Origin: Cryptomeria japonica
Taxonomy: Eukaryota; Streptophyta; Pinopsida; Cupressales; Cupressaceae
NCBI RefSeq assembly: GCF_030272615.1
Contig: NC_081413.1
Span: forward strand, 142,073,872 to 142,137,871
Reading direction: 5' to 3'
Length of the DNA: 64,000 nt
Below, piece after piece: positions 22,821 to 34,145 of this stretch. A program made the position numbers and the translations under genes. The notes below the pieces were generated by a model. The model was not told the DNA's origin. It did no database searches and saw nothing but the letters and a program-made list of their open reading frames with translations. Positions within the stretch are counted from its first letter, which is position 1. Each line of letters starts with the position of its first letter.

Positions 22821-23489
22821 TTAAGTCTCTACCGGAGGGGTAGAAACCCCCAATCTGTCTCTCAAATACTCAAATGATTCCTGAGACAAAGGTTTAGTGA
22901 AGATGTCTGCTATCAGTTCTTTAATGTTCACATAAACCAATCTAACTTCTTTTGCTTCCACCTTTTCCTTCAAAAAGATATACTTGATTGATATTTGCTT
23001 AGTCTTGGAGTGGAATACCGGATTCTTAGATATGTCAATAGCTTCAAAGTTATCACAATGGATAACAACGGGCTCATTACAACTCACTTGTATGTCCTTC
23101 AATATCTGCTTCATCCATTGAACTTGAGTGCAATTCGTTGCGGCTGCAACATATTCAGCTTCAAAGTAGATAAAGAAATGCATGACTTCTTCTTGCTAAT
23201 CCATGAAACCAACTTCTTCCCAAGGAATAATGCTCCACCGGATGTGCTCTTCTGGTCATCAACATCACCTACCCAATCTACATTAGTATGTGAACATAAA
23301 GTAAAGTCATCATCTTTAGGGTACCACAAACCATATTCATTTGTTCCTTGCAAATACCAAAATATCCTTTTTATTACACTTTCATGATTTTTTCTTGGAT
23401 TACTTTGAAATCTTGATACAATACTGACTACATTCATTATATCTGGTCTAGTTTGAATTAAATATAGCAAACCACCAATTATGGATTTA
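22821..23489 (-). pseudogene. Copia-B RT end and RNase H
   Basis: SIIGGLLYLIQTRPDIMNVV is the conserved RT/RNase H linker of copia pol. It is followed by NVDWVGDVDDQKSTSGGALF (first acidic residue of the usual DADWAGD changed to N), then, after a frame change near 23180, EAEYVAAATNCTQVQWMKQI, VIHCDNFEAIDISKNPVFHS and the end at GVSTPPVET. RNase H degrades the RNA strand during reverse transcription. The frame is cut from the RT at 23490 by the solo LTR insertion. Confidence 0.9.
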
Positions 23490-24010
23490 TATCTATAGCA
23501 TAGGAATTAGGAATCATCAAAACAAGTAGATAAGTAGATCAAAACATTAAACATGATAGCTCAATCATAAGAAAACTCATTGAAATGAACCTAATTCTAA
23601 AGCACATTCAATAGAGGTATGGAAACAAAGCATTCAAGAGTAAAATTATGCAAACCATATGTAGAGTTGAATACTTCTTCCATGCGGCTCCATTGTTGTT
23701 CTTTCCTCTTCAATAGTTTTGTGGATCTCACCTACAAGTGCTCACACAATTGAAAGCAAAAAGGCTCAAGAGTACTAGAAACGAAGGTTCGGTAAATTGA
23801 TAGAAAATTCAGACTATTAATTAAGGGATCAAGATTCAAGGATTAAGGGTTATTAAGATTAAGAATTGAAGAAAATCATCCAATTTATAGAGAAATTGGA
23901 GAAATGGACAAATTAGCATGACAATGATTCGAATAGAAATTCAAATCAAAAATAGCAAAGCTATGACATGTTGCTATGTAAAGAGGCTTGTGACAATTTT
24001 ATGACAGATT

Positions 24011-24130
24011 TTATGACAAATTTCCATGTCAAGACAAGTTCTATGACAAATTGCTATGTCAAGACAAGACTCTATGACAAATTGCTATGTCAAGACAAGA
24101 CTCTATGACAAATTTCTATGTCAAGAGTAT
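24011..24130. repeat. 31 bp tandem repeat, 4 copies, inside the solo LTR
   Basis: 'tatgacaaa' recurs at 24012, 24042, 24073 and 24104, each followed by a t/c-varied 'ttgctatgtcaagacaag'. Spacing is 30, 31 and 31 bp. It lies in the U3/R-like part of the LTR and could have arisen by slippage during reverse transcription. Confidence 0.85.
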
Positions 24131-24554
24131 GACACATGAAGCACAAAAATAGGGAGAACTAGAGACAAGTTAATTAGGTGGAATTTGAATAGGAAAATTA
24201 GAAAAATAGGTGGAAATTAGGAATTAGAATTTAGGAAATTAGGAATTAAGTGAATTAATCAATAATTTTTCATTTATTAATTAATTCATTCACAAGGAGG
24301 AATAATTAGCCAATTAAATAAATATTTAATTGCGATGAGAAGACTTAGGATAAATAAATAATTTATTAATCCTAAAGGAAGAAAATGATAAGCAATCATG
24401 AAACCCTAGAAGGCGAATTAGGTCTTGAAAGATAATTGACTCGATTTGATTTGATTTTGGATTGATAAATGACCAATGTGATAAATGATTTGATAAATGT
24501 GCCAATCGACGAGGAACAATGACAAATTGATCCAAATTAACATAATTGAGACAA

Positions 24555-24745
24555 ATAACGATTGATGACAATATGATCGCAAAATGACAAAATCGACAAG
24601 AAGACAAGAATTGATGACAAAATGGATTGCAAGACGACAAGATTGAAAAGGACCACGATCGATGACAAATTGATCGCAAGATGACAAGATCAAACAGTGA
24701 CAACGATCGATGACAAATCGATCACATGATGACAAGATTGAAAAG
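24555..24745. repeat. 48 bp tandem repeat, 4 copies, inside the solo LTR
   Basis: 'gatgacaa' recurs at 24564, 24613, 24661 and 24709 (spacing 49, 48, 48), within units of the form 'cgatcgatgacaaattgatc' followed by 'gcaagatgacaagatt'. Copies differ at several positions, the first being most diverged. Confidence 0.85.
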
Positions 24746-25044
24746 AGGACAAAACCCTAATTAGGATTGACGATGTCCAAAATGATGACAAATAAGCATG
24801 CACATTGATGCAACAAGATAAAATTGATCAAAATCATGACTGGATAGTGTTGTCAACAAGACCAAATTCGAGGACGAGATGATTGAAGAATGCAGAAGAA
24901 TGACTCGATGCTTGCAAATGATAAAAATCAAGTGCGTGACATAGGAGAAATGTTAATGCGACGCAAAAACCTAAAATGAGGCAATGCGCAAATGTTAAAG
25001 TATGACCTCGCAAGCGTTGACCATTTTTGGGTGTCTACAATATC

Positions 25045-25947
25045 TTGTAGAATTTACTAGAGGAGATACATCTTTAATTGACAAATTTTCACTTGTAAAC
25101 ATAGGAGTACTAACCGGTTTAGAATTTCCCATACCAAATTTCTTCAACAATTCCCTTAGATACTTAGTTTGATAGATAAAGATGTCTTTGTCAGTCTAAG
25201 TAATGTACAAACCTATAAGAATCTTATTTCTCCAGTCATAGACATTTCAAATTCACTCTACATATTATTAGAGAATTCTATGCCTTCACCTCCAAAAATG
25301 ATATCATCAACAAATACTTCAATAACAAGAATATCATAATTAGTGATGTTATAATATAGGTTACTGTTAGTGTTACCTTTTATAAAATCAAGCTTCAAAA
25401 GATACTTATCCAACCTTGCATACCAAGCTCTAGGAGCTTGTTTTAATCCATATAGTGCTTTCCTTAATTTGCAAACCATATTTTTGTCATCTGTCAGTAA
25501 AAATCCATCAGGTTGCTCAATAAAGACTTCCTCTTCAAGTTCTTCATTCAGAAATGCACACTTAACATCCATCTGATAGACCTTGTATTTCTTATAGGCT
25601 GCATAAGCAATAAATAGTCTAAGAGCTTCAATTCTAGCTACCAGTGCAAAAGTTTCACCATAATCAATTCCTTCCTTCTGAGAATATCCTTTGTAGACCA
25701 ATCTAACCTTTTTTCTTACAACTTGTCCATCCTCATTCAGTTTGTTTCTAAAAACCCATTTAGTTCCAATAACATTCTTATTTTTAGGTCGGGGAACCAA
25801 AGTCCAAGTATTGTTTTTTTCCATCTGATCTAATTCATCTTCCATAGCTTTCATCCAAAATTCATCTTTACAAGCTTCAATTACTGATGCCAGTTCAATC
25901 TGAGAAATGAAACATACCTCTTTTTTTTCCAATCTTCTCCTTGTCAT
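25045..25947 (-). pseudogene. Copia-B reverse transcriptase
   Basis: RVT_2-type RT: EACKDEFWMKAMEDELDQME, NTWTLVPRPKNKNVIGTKWV, YQMDVKCAFLNEELEEEVFI, ALYGLKQAPRAWYARLDKYL, and the catalytic box FVDD (usual YVDD) near residue 220. The frame 25947-25258 is open for 229 codons, then a stop at the end of that frame is followed by TKYLRELLKKFGMGNSKPVS and ENLSIKDVSPLVNSTRY up to the insertion at 25040. It copies RNA into DNA in the particle. Inactive here because of stops and the insertion. Confidence 0.92.
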
Positions 25948-27105
25948 AACTCCCTTGTTTTTGTCTCCAATGATCTAATTTTCAGAATGATTTAGCTTTG
26001 CATACCTTGGTGTTTTTTGACTTTCAAGTTCTCTGTGCTGCTCTTTAGTTACAATTGAGTTTTTTGATAATGATGGAGTAACTGGTTTAGTATTTTGTTC
26101 TGGTACAGGAACTACTGAATCAATTATGATCATTTCCACTATCGGTTCACTATCATAAGATTTAGCTTGGTCTTTATACTGCTCATCCACTTTCACATTA
26201 GCGGTCTCCACAATTCTCTACAATATTTTGTTATAACATCTATATGTTTTTCTCTTAGTTGACCAAGAAATATTCCTTCATCACATCTAGGGTCAAAATT
26301 TGCAATGAGATCATCTCTTTTGATATAACACTTACTTCCAAAGATTTTGAAATACTTAAAGAGTAGGAGAATGACCAAACCATAATTTATAAGGTGTCTT
26401 ACTGGTATCTCCTTTGATATGAACTCTGTTGAATGTATAAACCATTGTACTTACTCCTTCTCTCCAGTAGATATGAGACAAATTAGCTTCCATCATGATT
26501 CTTCTAGCCGCATCCAAAATGGTTTTGTTCTTTCTTTCCACAATGCCATTCTACTGAGGTGTCCAAGGTGCAGATAACGTTCTCCTAATGCCATTTTTCT
26601 CATAATAACTATTGAACTCACCGGATGTGAATTCACCACCTTGATCTGATCTTAGACACTTGATTTTCATTCCTGTCTCTATCTCAACCATAGCTTTAAA
26701 GATCTTGGATTTCTCAAGGGCTTCAAATTTCTCCCTTAGAAAAGCAACCCACATCATTCTAGAATAGTCATCAATGATTAACATGAAATATCTATCTACT
26801 TGAAAGCTTCTTGTATTAGCAGGACCACATAGGTTAGTATGAATCAAATCAAGAGTATCATTAGATTTATCAGGCATGTAATTAAAAAAAATTCTGATTT
26901 GCTTACCCATTTGACATTCCTTACATATCGGATTATGAGGCTTCACAATCCTAGGTAAATCTCTAACTGCCTTAGTTGAACTAACCTTTACAATAAAATC
27001 AAAATTTACATGACACAACCTCTTATGCCATAGCCAACTTTCATCAATATGTGCAATCAAACATGTTTTTTCACTGGAGTTTAAATGAAAGATGTTACCT
27101 CTTGT
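25948..27105 (-). pseudogene. Copia-B GAG-pre-integrase and integrase, D64-equivalent lost
   Basis: WLWHKRLCHVNFDFI is the pre-integrase HHCC region with CKECQMGK. The core reads DLIHTNLCGPANTRS (first catalytic Asp of HTDLCGP changed to Asn), CLRSDQGGEFTSGEF (second Asp kept) and GIVERKNKTILDAARR (Glu kept). A stop lies between WTPQ and NGI at 26548-26550, then VYTFNRVHIKGDTSKTPYKL and the C-terminal part to 26193; a hydrophilic linker (26211-25975) leads to RT. Both the Asn and the stops make it non-functional. Confidence 0.9.
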
Positions 27106-28563
27106 CTATGTACCAGTTGCAATCTCCAATCCTGATTTGCTAATGATTTTGCACTTTCCATCCTTGAATTGTAATAGAAATACTTTATCTACCAACTGTC
27201 CTATACTCAAAATATTATGCTTCAGACCTTCAACATAATAGACATTATCAGTGTTATGCTTACCATCCAATGAAATGGTTCCTCTTCCTTTGATCATGCA
27301 TGCCTTGTTATTACCAAATCTGACTTGACCATCATCAAATTCTTGCAAGGTTAGAAACTTCCTTTTGTCTCCTGTCATATGATGAGAACATCCACTATCT
27401 ATTACCCATTCATCTTTGTCTTCAACTTTTGCTGCAAGGGCCCTTTCCTTATTTATGATAACTAGTTCTGGACCATCTTCCTTCATAGCATAAAATACCC
27501 AGTCTTTTCCATTGCCAGATCCACTAGTTGAATCTCGTGTCGGTTCTTCTGATTCATCAGTTACTCCTTCCTCATCAACATAGTAGCATGATTTGTTTTT
27601 GTTTCTCCTATACTTATGCTTGATCTGATATTCAGGGTTAGGCTTAAAATATCTTCTTTCTCTTTCTTCCAATTTTGAATTCCTTTTAGGATATCTAGAT
27701 GCAAAATGACCTATCTTATTAGATGAAAAATATTTTAAAGGAGATTTTCCTTCATACTTACTTCTTGATGAACCTATAGATATCCTTCTAGCAAATAGGG
27801 CTTCAAGTTTCTCAATCTCTTCATCTTCTTCCCTAATCTCTTCCAATTCCTTTGCATACAAAAATTTCGAATCTTGCTTGCCAGTTGATGATGTAGATAC
27901 CTTAAAAGTAGTATCAATCTTTGTAGCTCTAGGAGGACCAAACTCCTCAAACTTAAAAACAGATATCTTCCCAACAAGAGTATCTCTATTGATAGAAGAA
28001 TTAGGCATGGTTCTTAGCTCATTAATTGCAATTACCTTCATCTTATATGCCAGTGGAAAAACCCTTAACACTTTTGAAACAATCTCTTCCTCACTCAAAG
28101 ATCCATCACAACACTAAATTCCTAATACAATTTCATTTACCCTTTCCATGAATGCAAAAATTATTTCATCTTCTTCCATCTTCAAGATTTCTTATCTTAC
28201 CCGGTAACATTAAAGTTTTGCAATTTTAATAGTGGGATTGCCTTCATTCAGAGTCTCCAACTTGTCTCATATAGCTTTCACTGATGATTTATCTGATAGT
28301 CCCATGATTTGTTGATCTGATAAGGTGCTTAAGAGGGCTTCTCTAGCTCTGCAATCATTTTCAATGTTCTTTTCCAAGTCTGTTGGTGCAGGATTGCCAG
28401 ATGTTGGATTATGAAGAGTGTAACCATTCTGAGTTATGTTCCAAATTTCCTTTCCAATGCATCTTAAATGAGTCTCCATTTGAATCTTCCATACTCCATA
28501 GTTTGTTCCATCAAGCCTAGGGCTATCCTTTCGGAAAAAAGTAGTTGAACTATTAGTTGCCAT
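27106..28563 (-). pseudogene. Copia-B Gag and protease
   Basis: Starts MATNSSTTFFRKDSPRLDGT followed by NYGVWKIQMETHLRC, the N-terminal motif of plant copia Gag. The UBN2-like part covers 28270-27950 with stops (for example near 28110). The zinc knuckle at about 27700 has lost its cysteines: YFSSNKIGHFASRY, where Tyr, Ser and Tyr replace Cys. The protease active site WVIDSGCSHHMTGDKRKF is intact at about residue 235 of the 330-codon frame 28098-27106. Copia proteases cut Gag-Pol into working proteins. Loss of the knuckle should abolish RNA binding. Confidence 0.9.
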
Positions 28564-28606
28564 AGGATCTTCCTCAAGCGGTTAAGCTTTTGCAAAAAGA
28601 GGACCA

Positions 28607-28621
28607 GGATTTGATACCAAT
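28607..28621 (-). other. Copia-B primer-binding site
   Basis: Minus strand ATTGGTATCAAATCC directly after the LTR end CCTAACA. The first eight bases of TGGTATCA match initiator-Met tRNA; the rest has drifted from GAGC. Confidence 0.75.
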
Positions 28622-29777
28622 TGTTAGGAAAATCGGTGAACAACTGAGAGGGGGGAAGTGAATCAGTTGTTAAAAGATTATGTGAATTAAAGCACGTAAA
28701 ACCTTATACCATAATAGTTGATAAAGCATTAAAGCATAATTGAAAACCAAAGAATTAATACCATGCAACCATAACACATAACACCATGATTTGTATGTGG
28801 AAAACCCGGTGAAGGGAAAAACCACAATAGGAAACCATACCCATAGTTAGATGATTACAATAGGGGCCTGTACATGCAGGAAGGCACATTTCCTAGAGCG
28901 CATTGCTCATCACAAAGAAGTCTTACTGACTACAGAGATGTCAACCACCTCAAAATATTTGGATAACAATCCAGAGAGAAGAATTGTCGGTGATAGCATC
29001 AAACATGCCAAATTACAGTTTTGTTTAAGCTCAATACCAGAGGTCTATAACCTCTTACATAAACCCAACTCAATCACCTATGATTGATCAAATCCTCTGC
29101 ACAAATTATAATTACTTTATTCTCTCCTTGCTTATGATCTACAATGAGATCTTACATATATTTAAACCAACCTAGGACCTAACCAATCAGGTCAGCCACC
29201 CAAATGATAATTCAATAGATCCATTACATAATCCTAATATAAAAACATAAAGAATGTTGGCCCAAGGCCAAACAAACATCATCCAATCAATAAAACATCC
29301 CAGAAGCGCATCCAAGGATCCACCAACACATTACATGAAAACTGGTCCATAACCTAGATAGCACCAAACCTAAATTAGATCCACACATGCCAAGGAAATG
29401 ACACCAATTAGTCAAGGCATAAACACAATCACCATTAGTATCCCGAATCCCTTCTAGAAGCTACACCAACACCACTTATGCATTACATCAAATATCTTAA
29501 ATAAAGTTTTGTCGGTGAAACACTTACTGGACCAATAAAGCAGGCTTACTAGAACATAAGAGAGCATCCGATCATCAAGTCAATACCAAATGACTAAAAC
29601 ATAATTTAGAAGCATATGAACCATCCATACAAACTTATTCCATCATCCAAATCATACCGGTGACAATCAACTGATAATCTTCTCAATCCAATCCTTCTAC
29701 CGGAAGTCGATAAATAACCATAATAGTTAGTGTTGACATCAATGCAACACATAATCAGTTCCATCATATGGCCAACA
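28622..29777 (-). repeat. Copia-B 5' LTR (1156 bp)
   Basis: Plus-strand view TGTTAGGAAAATCGG to CATATGGCCAACA. It carries the AGAGGGGGGAAGTGAATCAG motif and the GTGGAAAACCCGGTGAAGGG module near its U5 end. It matches the 3' LTR only over its outer 485 bp and 195 bp. Confidence 0.85.
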
Positions 29778-29782
29778 TAAGT
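29778..29782. repeat. Target-site duplication TAAGT of Copia-B (right)
   Basis: TAAGT directly follows GGCCAACA. The pair is validated because collapsing it restores the Gypsy-D integrase frame. Confidence 0.9.
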
Positions 29783-30843
29783 TCCACCAACCTTACTTCC
29801 ATAGGCTCATTTTAGGCCACCTCAATGGATTTGAGGAGTTGCAAGGCAGGGATCTCCATTGATACGGGGAATAAGGCATCCTTGCCATAGACCATCTTGT
29901 ATGGAGATTTATTTATAACTTGCTGAGGTGTGATCAGGTCCGCCCATAATGCACTTCTCAAGTGGTGATGCCACTCCCTTTTGTGTTCAAACCCAATCCT
30001 TTTAATGAGTCTTATGAGGTTCTTGTTGGTAGACTCGACTAGGCCATTTCCCCATGGATAATAATTAGAAGAAGATTTCAAATATATACCTTGGTTGAGA
30101 GAAAATTGAGTTACTCGAGAGCTTGTGAATGATCGCGCATTATCTGATATTATGGTCTTTGGTGGACCATACCGGCATACTAGCTCTTCTAGAAATGTTA
30201 GTATTTATGTTTCCATTGCATTCCTTAGGGGTACAACTTCAGACCATTTGGTGAAGTAGTTAGTGGTAGTAAGGATCCACTTGTGTCTAGCTGAGGTTAG
30301 CTGATTAAACATCCCTATGAAATCTATACCCCACTGAGCGAAGGTCTCTTCTGCCACTATTGGTGTGAGCGCCATTGTTGCATGCTTGCGTCTACTATTG
30401 TAATATTGACATTCCTTACATTCCCTCACCAGAGCATGTGCATCTTTAAATATCTAAGGCCAGAAATATCTAGCGCGAGTAATCTTGATGATAGTGGTTT
30501 GTGCTGAATAGTGCCCCTGTGAGAGTCCATGATGGAATTCATGTAAGATCTTATGGGTTTGGTCTTTTTCTATGCAGCGGAGTAGGATCCCAACAAAATT
30601 TCTTTTAAAAAGCACTCCTTCAATAAGGTGGTACCCACTATTTTGTATCCTATAGAATCTCTTCTTTTCAGAGGGAATGTCATCTGGGAAAATCCCAATC
30701 TCCATGAAATATTTTCGGTCTTCGACCCAACCTGTTTCCTCAGGTTCAAAGCCGACCATCACAACTTCCTCCATAGTAGTCTTGGATTTTTGAGGGCCAG
30801 ACTCTTGGGCTATATATTTGTAGAGGCCCTTTCCATGGATCAC
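29783..30843 (-). pseudogene. Gypsy-D integrase (zinc finger and catalytic core)
   Basis: Zinc-binding part: HKILHEFHHGLSQGHYSAQT then, at 30429, RECKECQYYNSRRKHATM. Catalytic core: WGIDFIGMF, IISDNARSF and NGLVESTNK supply Asp, Asp and Glu, all present. Then HHLRSALWADLITPQQVINK and SPYKMVYGKDALFPVSME, typical of Ty3/gypsy (Tat/Athila side). Stops and small gaps lie between 30205 and 30454 and at 30082. The protein inserts the DNA copy into the genome. It is interrupted at 29782 by Copia-B; the C-terminal domain continues at 18809. Confidence 0.92.
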
Positions 30844-30949
30844 CTTAGTAGGCCTAACATGAATGTCGGAACTAAGATCTTGTTAATCCAATTTGACCTT
30901 TTCTCTATAATGTCACCTTCCATTATATACTCTCTAACTAAAGGATGAG

Positions 30950-31330
30950 CAACATATACAGTGGTCTTATTGCAAGCAATGAAATGCTAGAATTTTTTTA
31001 GACCTTTGACAATGGGTAGTGCTTTCTTTTTGACAAAGTTGTACTTAGCCTCATACTTATTTAACATTTTAGAATGGAAGGCTATCAGGTGTTCACCCTT
31101 TTGATTTGCATCTTTCTGGGTTAACACCACGACTATGCTATAATCGCTTGAGAAAACATACATTATGAAATCCCTAGACATGTCAGGATTTGAGAGGATT
31201 GGAGGAGTTGATGAAATGTCATCTTTGATTTTCTCAAATGCCTCTTTTGCTTCAGGGCTCCATTTTTAGCATTAGCATGATAGGCCTTACCATTTCAGCA
31301 AAGTCCGAGATGAAACGAATAACAAAATTA
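30950..31330 (-). pseudogene. Gypsy-D RNase H (standard gypsy type)
   Basis: RDFIMYVFSSDYSIVVVLTQ, KDANQKGEHLIAFHSKMLNK, YNFVKKKALPIVKGLKKF: the RNase H that follows RT in Ty3/gypsy pol. The upstream part to 31330 contains stops. It is distinct from the second RNase H at 32540-32999. Confidence 0.9.
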
Positions 31331-31347
31331 ACCTTACCTAGGAATGA

Positions 31348-32228
31348 CTAAACACCCTTCTTGTTGATAGGAAGAGGGAGCTCGCTTATCACTTTAACAT
31401 GGCCTAGATCAATAGAGACTCCTTCTTTGGACACTACATGCCAAAAAAATTTCTCTTGTAGGACTCGAAATATGTATCTCTTTAGATTCAATGAAATACC
31501 AAATTCCAAGCACTTTTGGAAGACTAGCTCAAGCTGATCAAAATGGTCTTCTTTATGTTTTAAGAACATAGTCAAGTCATCCAAGTAGATGAGGATGATT
31601 TTATTGATGAGCTCCTTAAAATACAAATCCATAGCCCTTTGAAAATTTACACCCACGTTTGACAATCCAAACGACATTTTTTGGTAAGAAAATATGCCCC
31701 ATTTAGTGGTGAACGTGGTTTTATGTTGGTGTTCTAGCTTGACTAACACTTGGTTATAGCCTGAAAATCCATCCAACATTGAAAATTTTTCCAACCCAGC
31801 CACAGTACTTAACAATTGTTCCATTGATTGAAGGGGGTAGTGATCTTTGAAAGAGAGGCTTGATTTAAGTCACCAAAATCCACACAAAGACGTATATCCC
31901 CATTTTTCTTTCTAACCGGTACCAAATTTGATACCCACATACTGTGCTTGATGGGATACATAATCTTGGATTCTATTAACTTCTTCAGTTCTTGTGCCAT
32001 GAGAGCTTGAATCTTTGGATTGACAGGTCTTTGCTTCTGTCGGACTGGCTTGGAACCCTTTGCAAGCTCAATGGTATGCTGGATGATGCTAGATTTGTAA
32101 CCTTTCAAATCCTCATATGACCATGCAATCACACCCATGTATTTGTCACAATAGCAAGCCAACCTTTCTTTGTCTTTTGGGGAAACCTCCTTTCTAACTT
32201 TGAGCGTTCTCCCATTCCCTACTAACAT
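31348..32228 (-). pseudogene. Gypsy-D reverse transcriptase
   Basis: Two overlapping frames (32228-31809 and 31824-31348) read as one RT: SKPVRQKQRPVNPKIQALMA, SNLVPVRKKNGDIRLCVDFG DLNQ, then GLEKFSMLDGFSGYNQVLVK, TKWGIFSYQKMSFGLSNVGV, and the catalytic IILIYLDDLTMF. A frameshift lies near 31815. RVT_1-type as in Ty3/gypsy. The YLDD box is intact. Confidence 0.93.
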
Positions 32229-32539
32229 CTCAGTGTAGTCACCCTTGTCAGCTGTGAATTTTCATTTGGCATTTTTAGCATCGTCATGATCAGAAATATT
32301 CTCGAGGGTGATCAGTCTATTTGGGAGCTTATTTGATTTTAGTTGAATGATCTGATCATCATATGCCTCCTTTACTTTAGGCTACGTTTGATCGGCAAAC
32401 TCCCCAGAGTTTTGGATGAACAGAGAAAAATGTTCATCACTATCAAATACTTGCCAATGGGTGTCATTGTCTGGAATAGCTAGTCGAACGACCATGTGGA
32501 CCACTTGAGGGTTGGTAAGAAAATCTGTAGCAGGGTCTA

Positions 32540-32999
32540 ATTGCAATCCAATAGTAGCAATTCGATTAGTGATTCTATTTTCCTTACAAGGAATTCTCTA
32601 GATATTGAAATCATCAAAGCTTTTGATCAAATCCCATGTCCCTTGGCGATATGATCTCATGTGGACATGTTTGGCACTCGAGATCCCTCAGACTTGGTGC
32701 ACTATAAGTTCAGAATCTCTCAAGACTTTTAACTATTTATTCCCCATCCGCTCTGCTAAGCTCAAGCCTAGAATTAGTCCCTCATACTCTGCTTCATTGT
32801 TAAAAAAAGCAAATTGTAGGCGAAAAGACCTTGGGATTTGCTCGCTGGAGGGTGACGTAAAGCATATCCTAGTTCCCGAACCTACTTTGGATCGGGCACC
32901 ATCAAAGTGTAAGGTCCAGAGCGTGGAAGAAAACTCCTCCTTGGTTAGTGGGGTTTTAGTCAATTTTGGAATAATCTGATCCTCATCAAAAATACAATA
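32540..32999 (-). pseudogene. Gypsy-D additional RNase H (archaeal-type) upstream of RT
   Basis: WTLHFDGARSKVGSGTRICF holds the first Asp; FFNNEAEYEGLILGLSLAER the Glu; LRDSELIVHQV the next Asp; SFDDFNI, IPCKENRITNRIATIG the C-terminal pattern (usual N..AD.LA changed). This is the dual-RNase H type known from Tat-clade gypsy elements, of which it is a marker. Its position, between protease (33402) and RT (32228), is on the N-terminal side of RT. Stops after MGNK (32733) and near 32660 break it. Confidence 0.8.
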
Positions 33000-33401
33000 G
33001 GTACCAAGACCCGTAGCACGATGATTGGAATATGGATCAGAATTTATGAACTAGTTAAGGAAGACTTCTTGTTCCAAAGAAATATCACCAGTCACCTCTT
33101 CATCCTCTAGAAGCTCTACATTTCTCCTTTCCTCATTAGAGATAGAGGTATGGGTAGGATCAAAATTGATCATAGCTTGATTGGCTACATGCTTGGTATG
33201 CAGGGGTTTAAAATGAATTTTGAGTTTGGCACCATGTTGGGTACAGAGAATGAGGTGAGACCAATCCAGGGATAGGTAACCTCCTATCTTAGCAATAAAG
33301 TCGTGGGAGAGGCAAAGGCTAGAAACAAGGGGAATATCAATAACTACTACTTCTTGGGATATGGTGACACTAGGACATGTGAATAGTGTAAGCAGATGAC
33401 T

Positions 33402-34145
33402 TTAAATAAGACCTACTATCTGAAATTTGTTTTCATCTAGTTGCATAATGCCCCTATTTAGAGGTTCATATTTGATGTTCAAAACCTTAGCAATTTTCTT
33501 TGACATGACAGTGGTGCTAGCACTAGAGTCTATCATAGAATTATGCAACAACTCATCTTCGATAATGAGAGTTAAATAAAAGGGATTTGGTTTAGGCCTA
33601 CCTTCCACTCAGGTTCCGGGTGGTGTGGTCCCGTTTGTCAACACAACTGGCGAGCGCGATTGCATTGCGAGGGTTGCAGATTGTCCCTCATTAGCCCACA
33701 AAGAACTGACAACATTCTTGTTAGCAGGTCTCTCCACCTCTACCAAAGCCTCTTTTAAACAATTCTTTTTCTCCGGGATGCTAAGGATATCCCATAATGA
33801 GATATTAGTCAGGGATTTCTTTAGCTGCTCTACCATGTCTAATATAGATGGCATAGATGCTTTTACTTCTCTCAGTCTATAGAGAATAAACTCCTTCCTT
33901 TGATATGCTATAGCAACCGCAGGTTGTTTAGGAACCTTTTTAGAGCCAAACTTTTCTTGTGTGCCAACATGCTCTCCTATGAACCATCTTTCCGACCGAA
34001 GGTTGTAGCCTGACTGCACATGGGGGGTTCTCAAACTCGATGCAATCGCATCATTTGTGATTACAGTATCCTCATCTTCCATCCAAGAGAATAAATTGTG
34101 ATTCAAAGCTATCTTCGCTTCTTTCTCTATTGACATTCCTTGCAT
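33402..34145 (-). pseudogene. Gypsy-D Gag-Pol linker and protease
   Basis: The frame 34145-33609 gives a hydrophilic linker (VQSGYNLRSERWFIGEHVGT, YRLREVKASMPSILDMVEQL). After one stop the same frame continues as the protease: PNPFYLTLIIEDELLHNSMI and DSSASTTVM, the aspartic protease site with its Gly changed to Ser (usual D-S/T-G-A), then LNRGIMQLDENKFQIVG. The 33401-33000 stretch is the decayed remainder leading to the extra RNase H. Confidence 0.8.

Larger units (their letters stand above)
23495..25039 (-). mobile_element. Solo gypsy-type LTR inserted in Copia-B pol
   Basis: Exactly flanked by ATATC (23490-23494 and 25040-25044). On the minus strand it starts TGTAGACACCCAAAAATGG and ends GCTATA (a decayed TGTAG-complementary end). 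Removing it and one ATATC restores the copia frame (STRYKSIIGG). There is no interior or coding sequence, so it is a solo LTR of 1,545 bp. It holds two minisatellites (24011-24130, 24555-24745). Confidence 0.9.
18815..29777 (-). mobile_element. Copia-B: complete Ty1/copia element inserted in Gypsy-D integrase
   Basis: Flanked by TAAGT at 18810-18814 and 29778-29782. Plus-strand view starts TGTTAGGG and ends GGCCAACA; primer-binding site at 28607-28621, polypurine tract at 22424-22438. Gene order on the minus strand is gag, protease, integrase, RT, RNase H, as in all copia elements. It is 10,963 bp long because it contains two later insertions (23495-25039 and 20955-21856) and an enlarged 3' LTR. 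Many stops make it inactive. Confidence 0.9.

Noticed and set aside
24011-24745. Regular direct repeats that could suggest a CRISPR-like array
   Set aside because: Units are contiguous with no unique spacers, lie inside a solo LTR, and the genome is eukaryotic. They are minisatellites.
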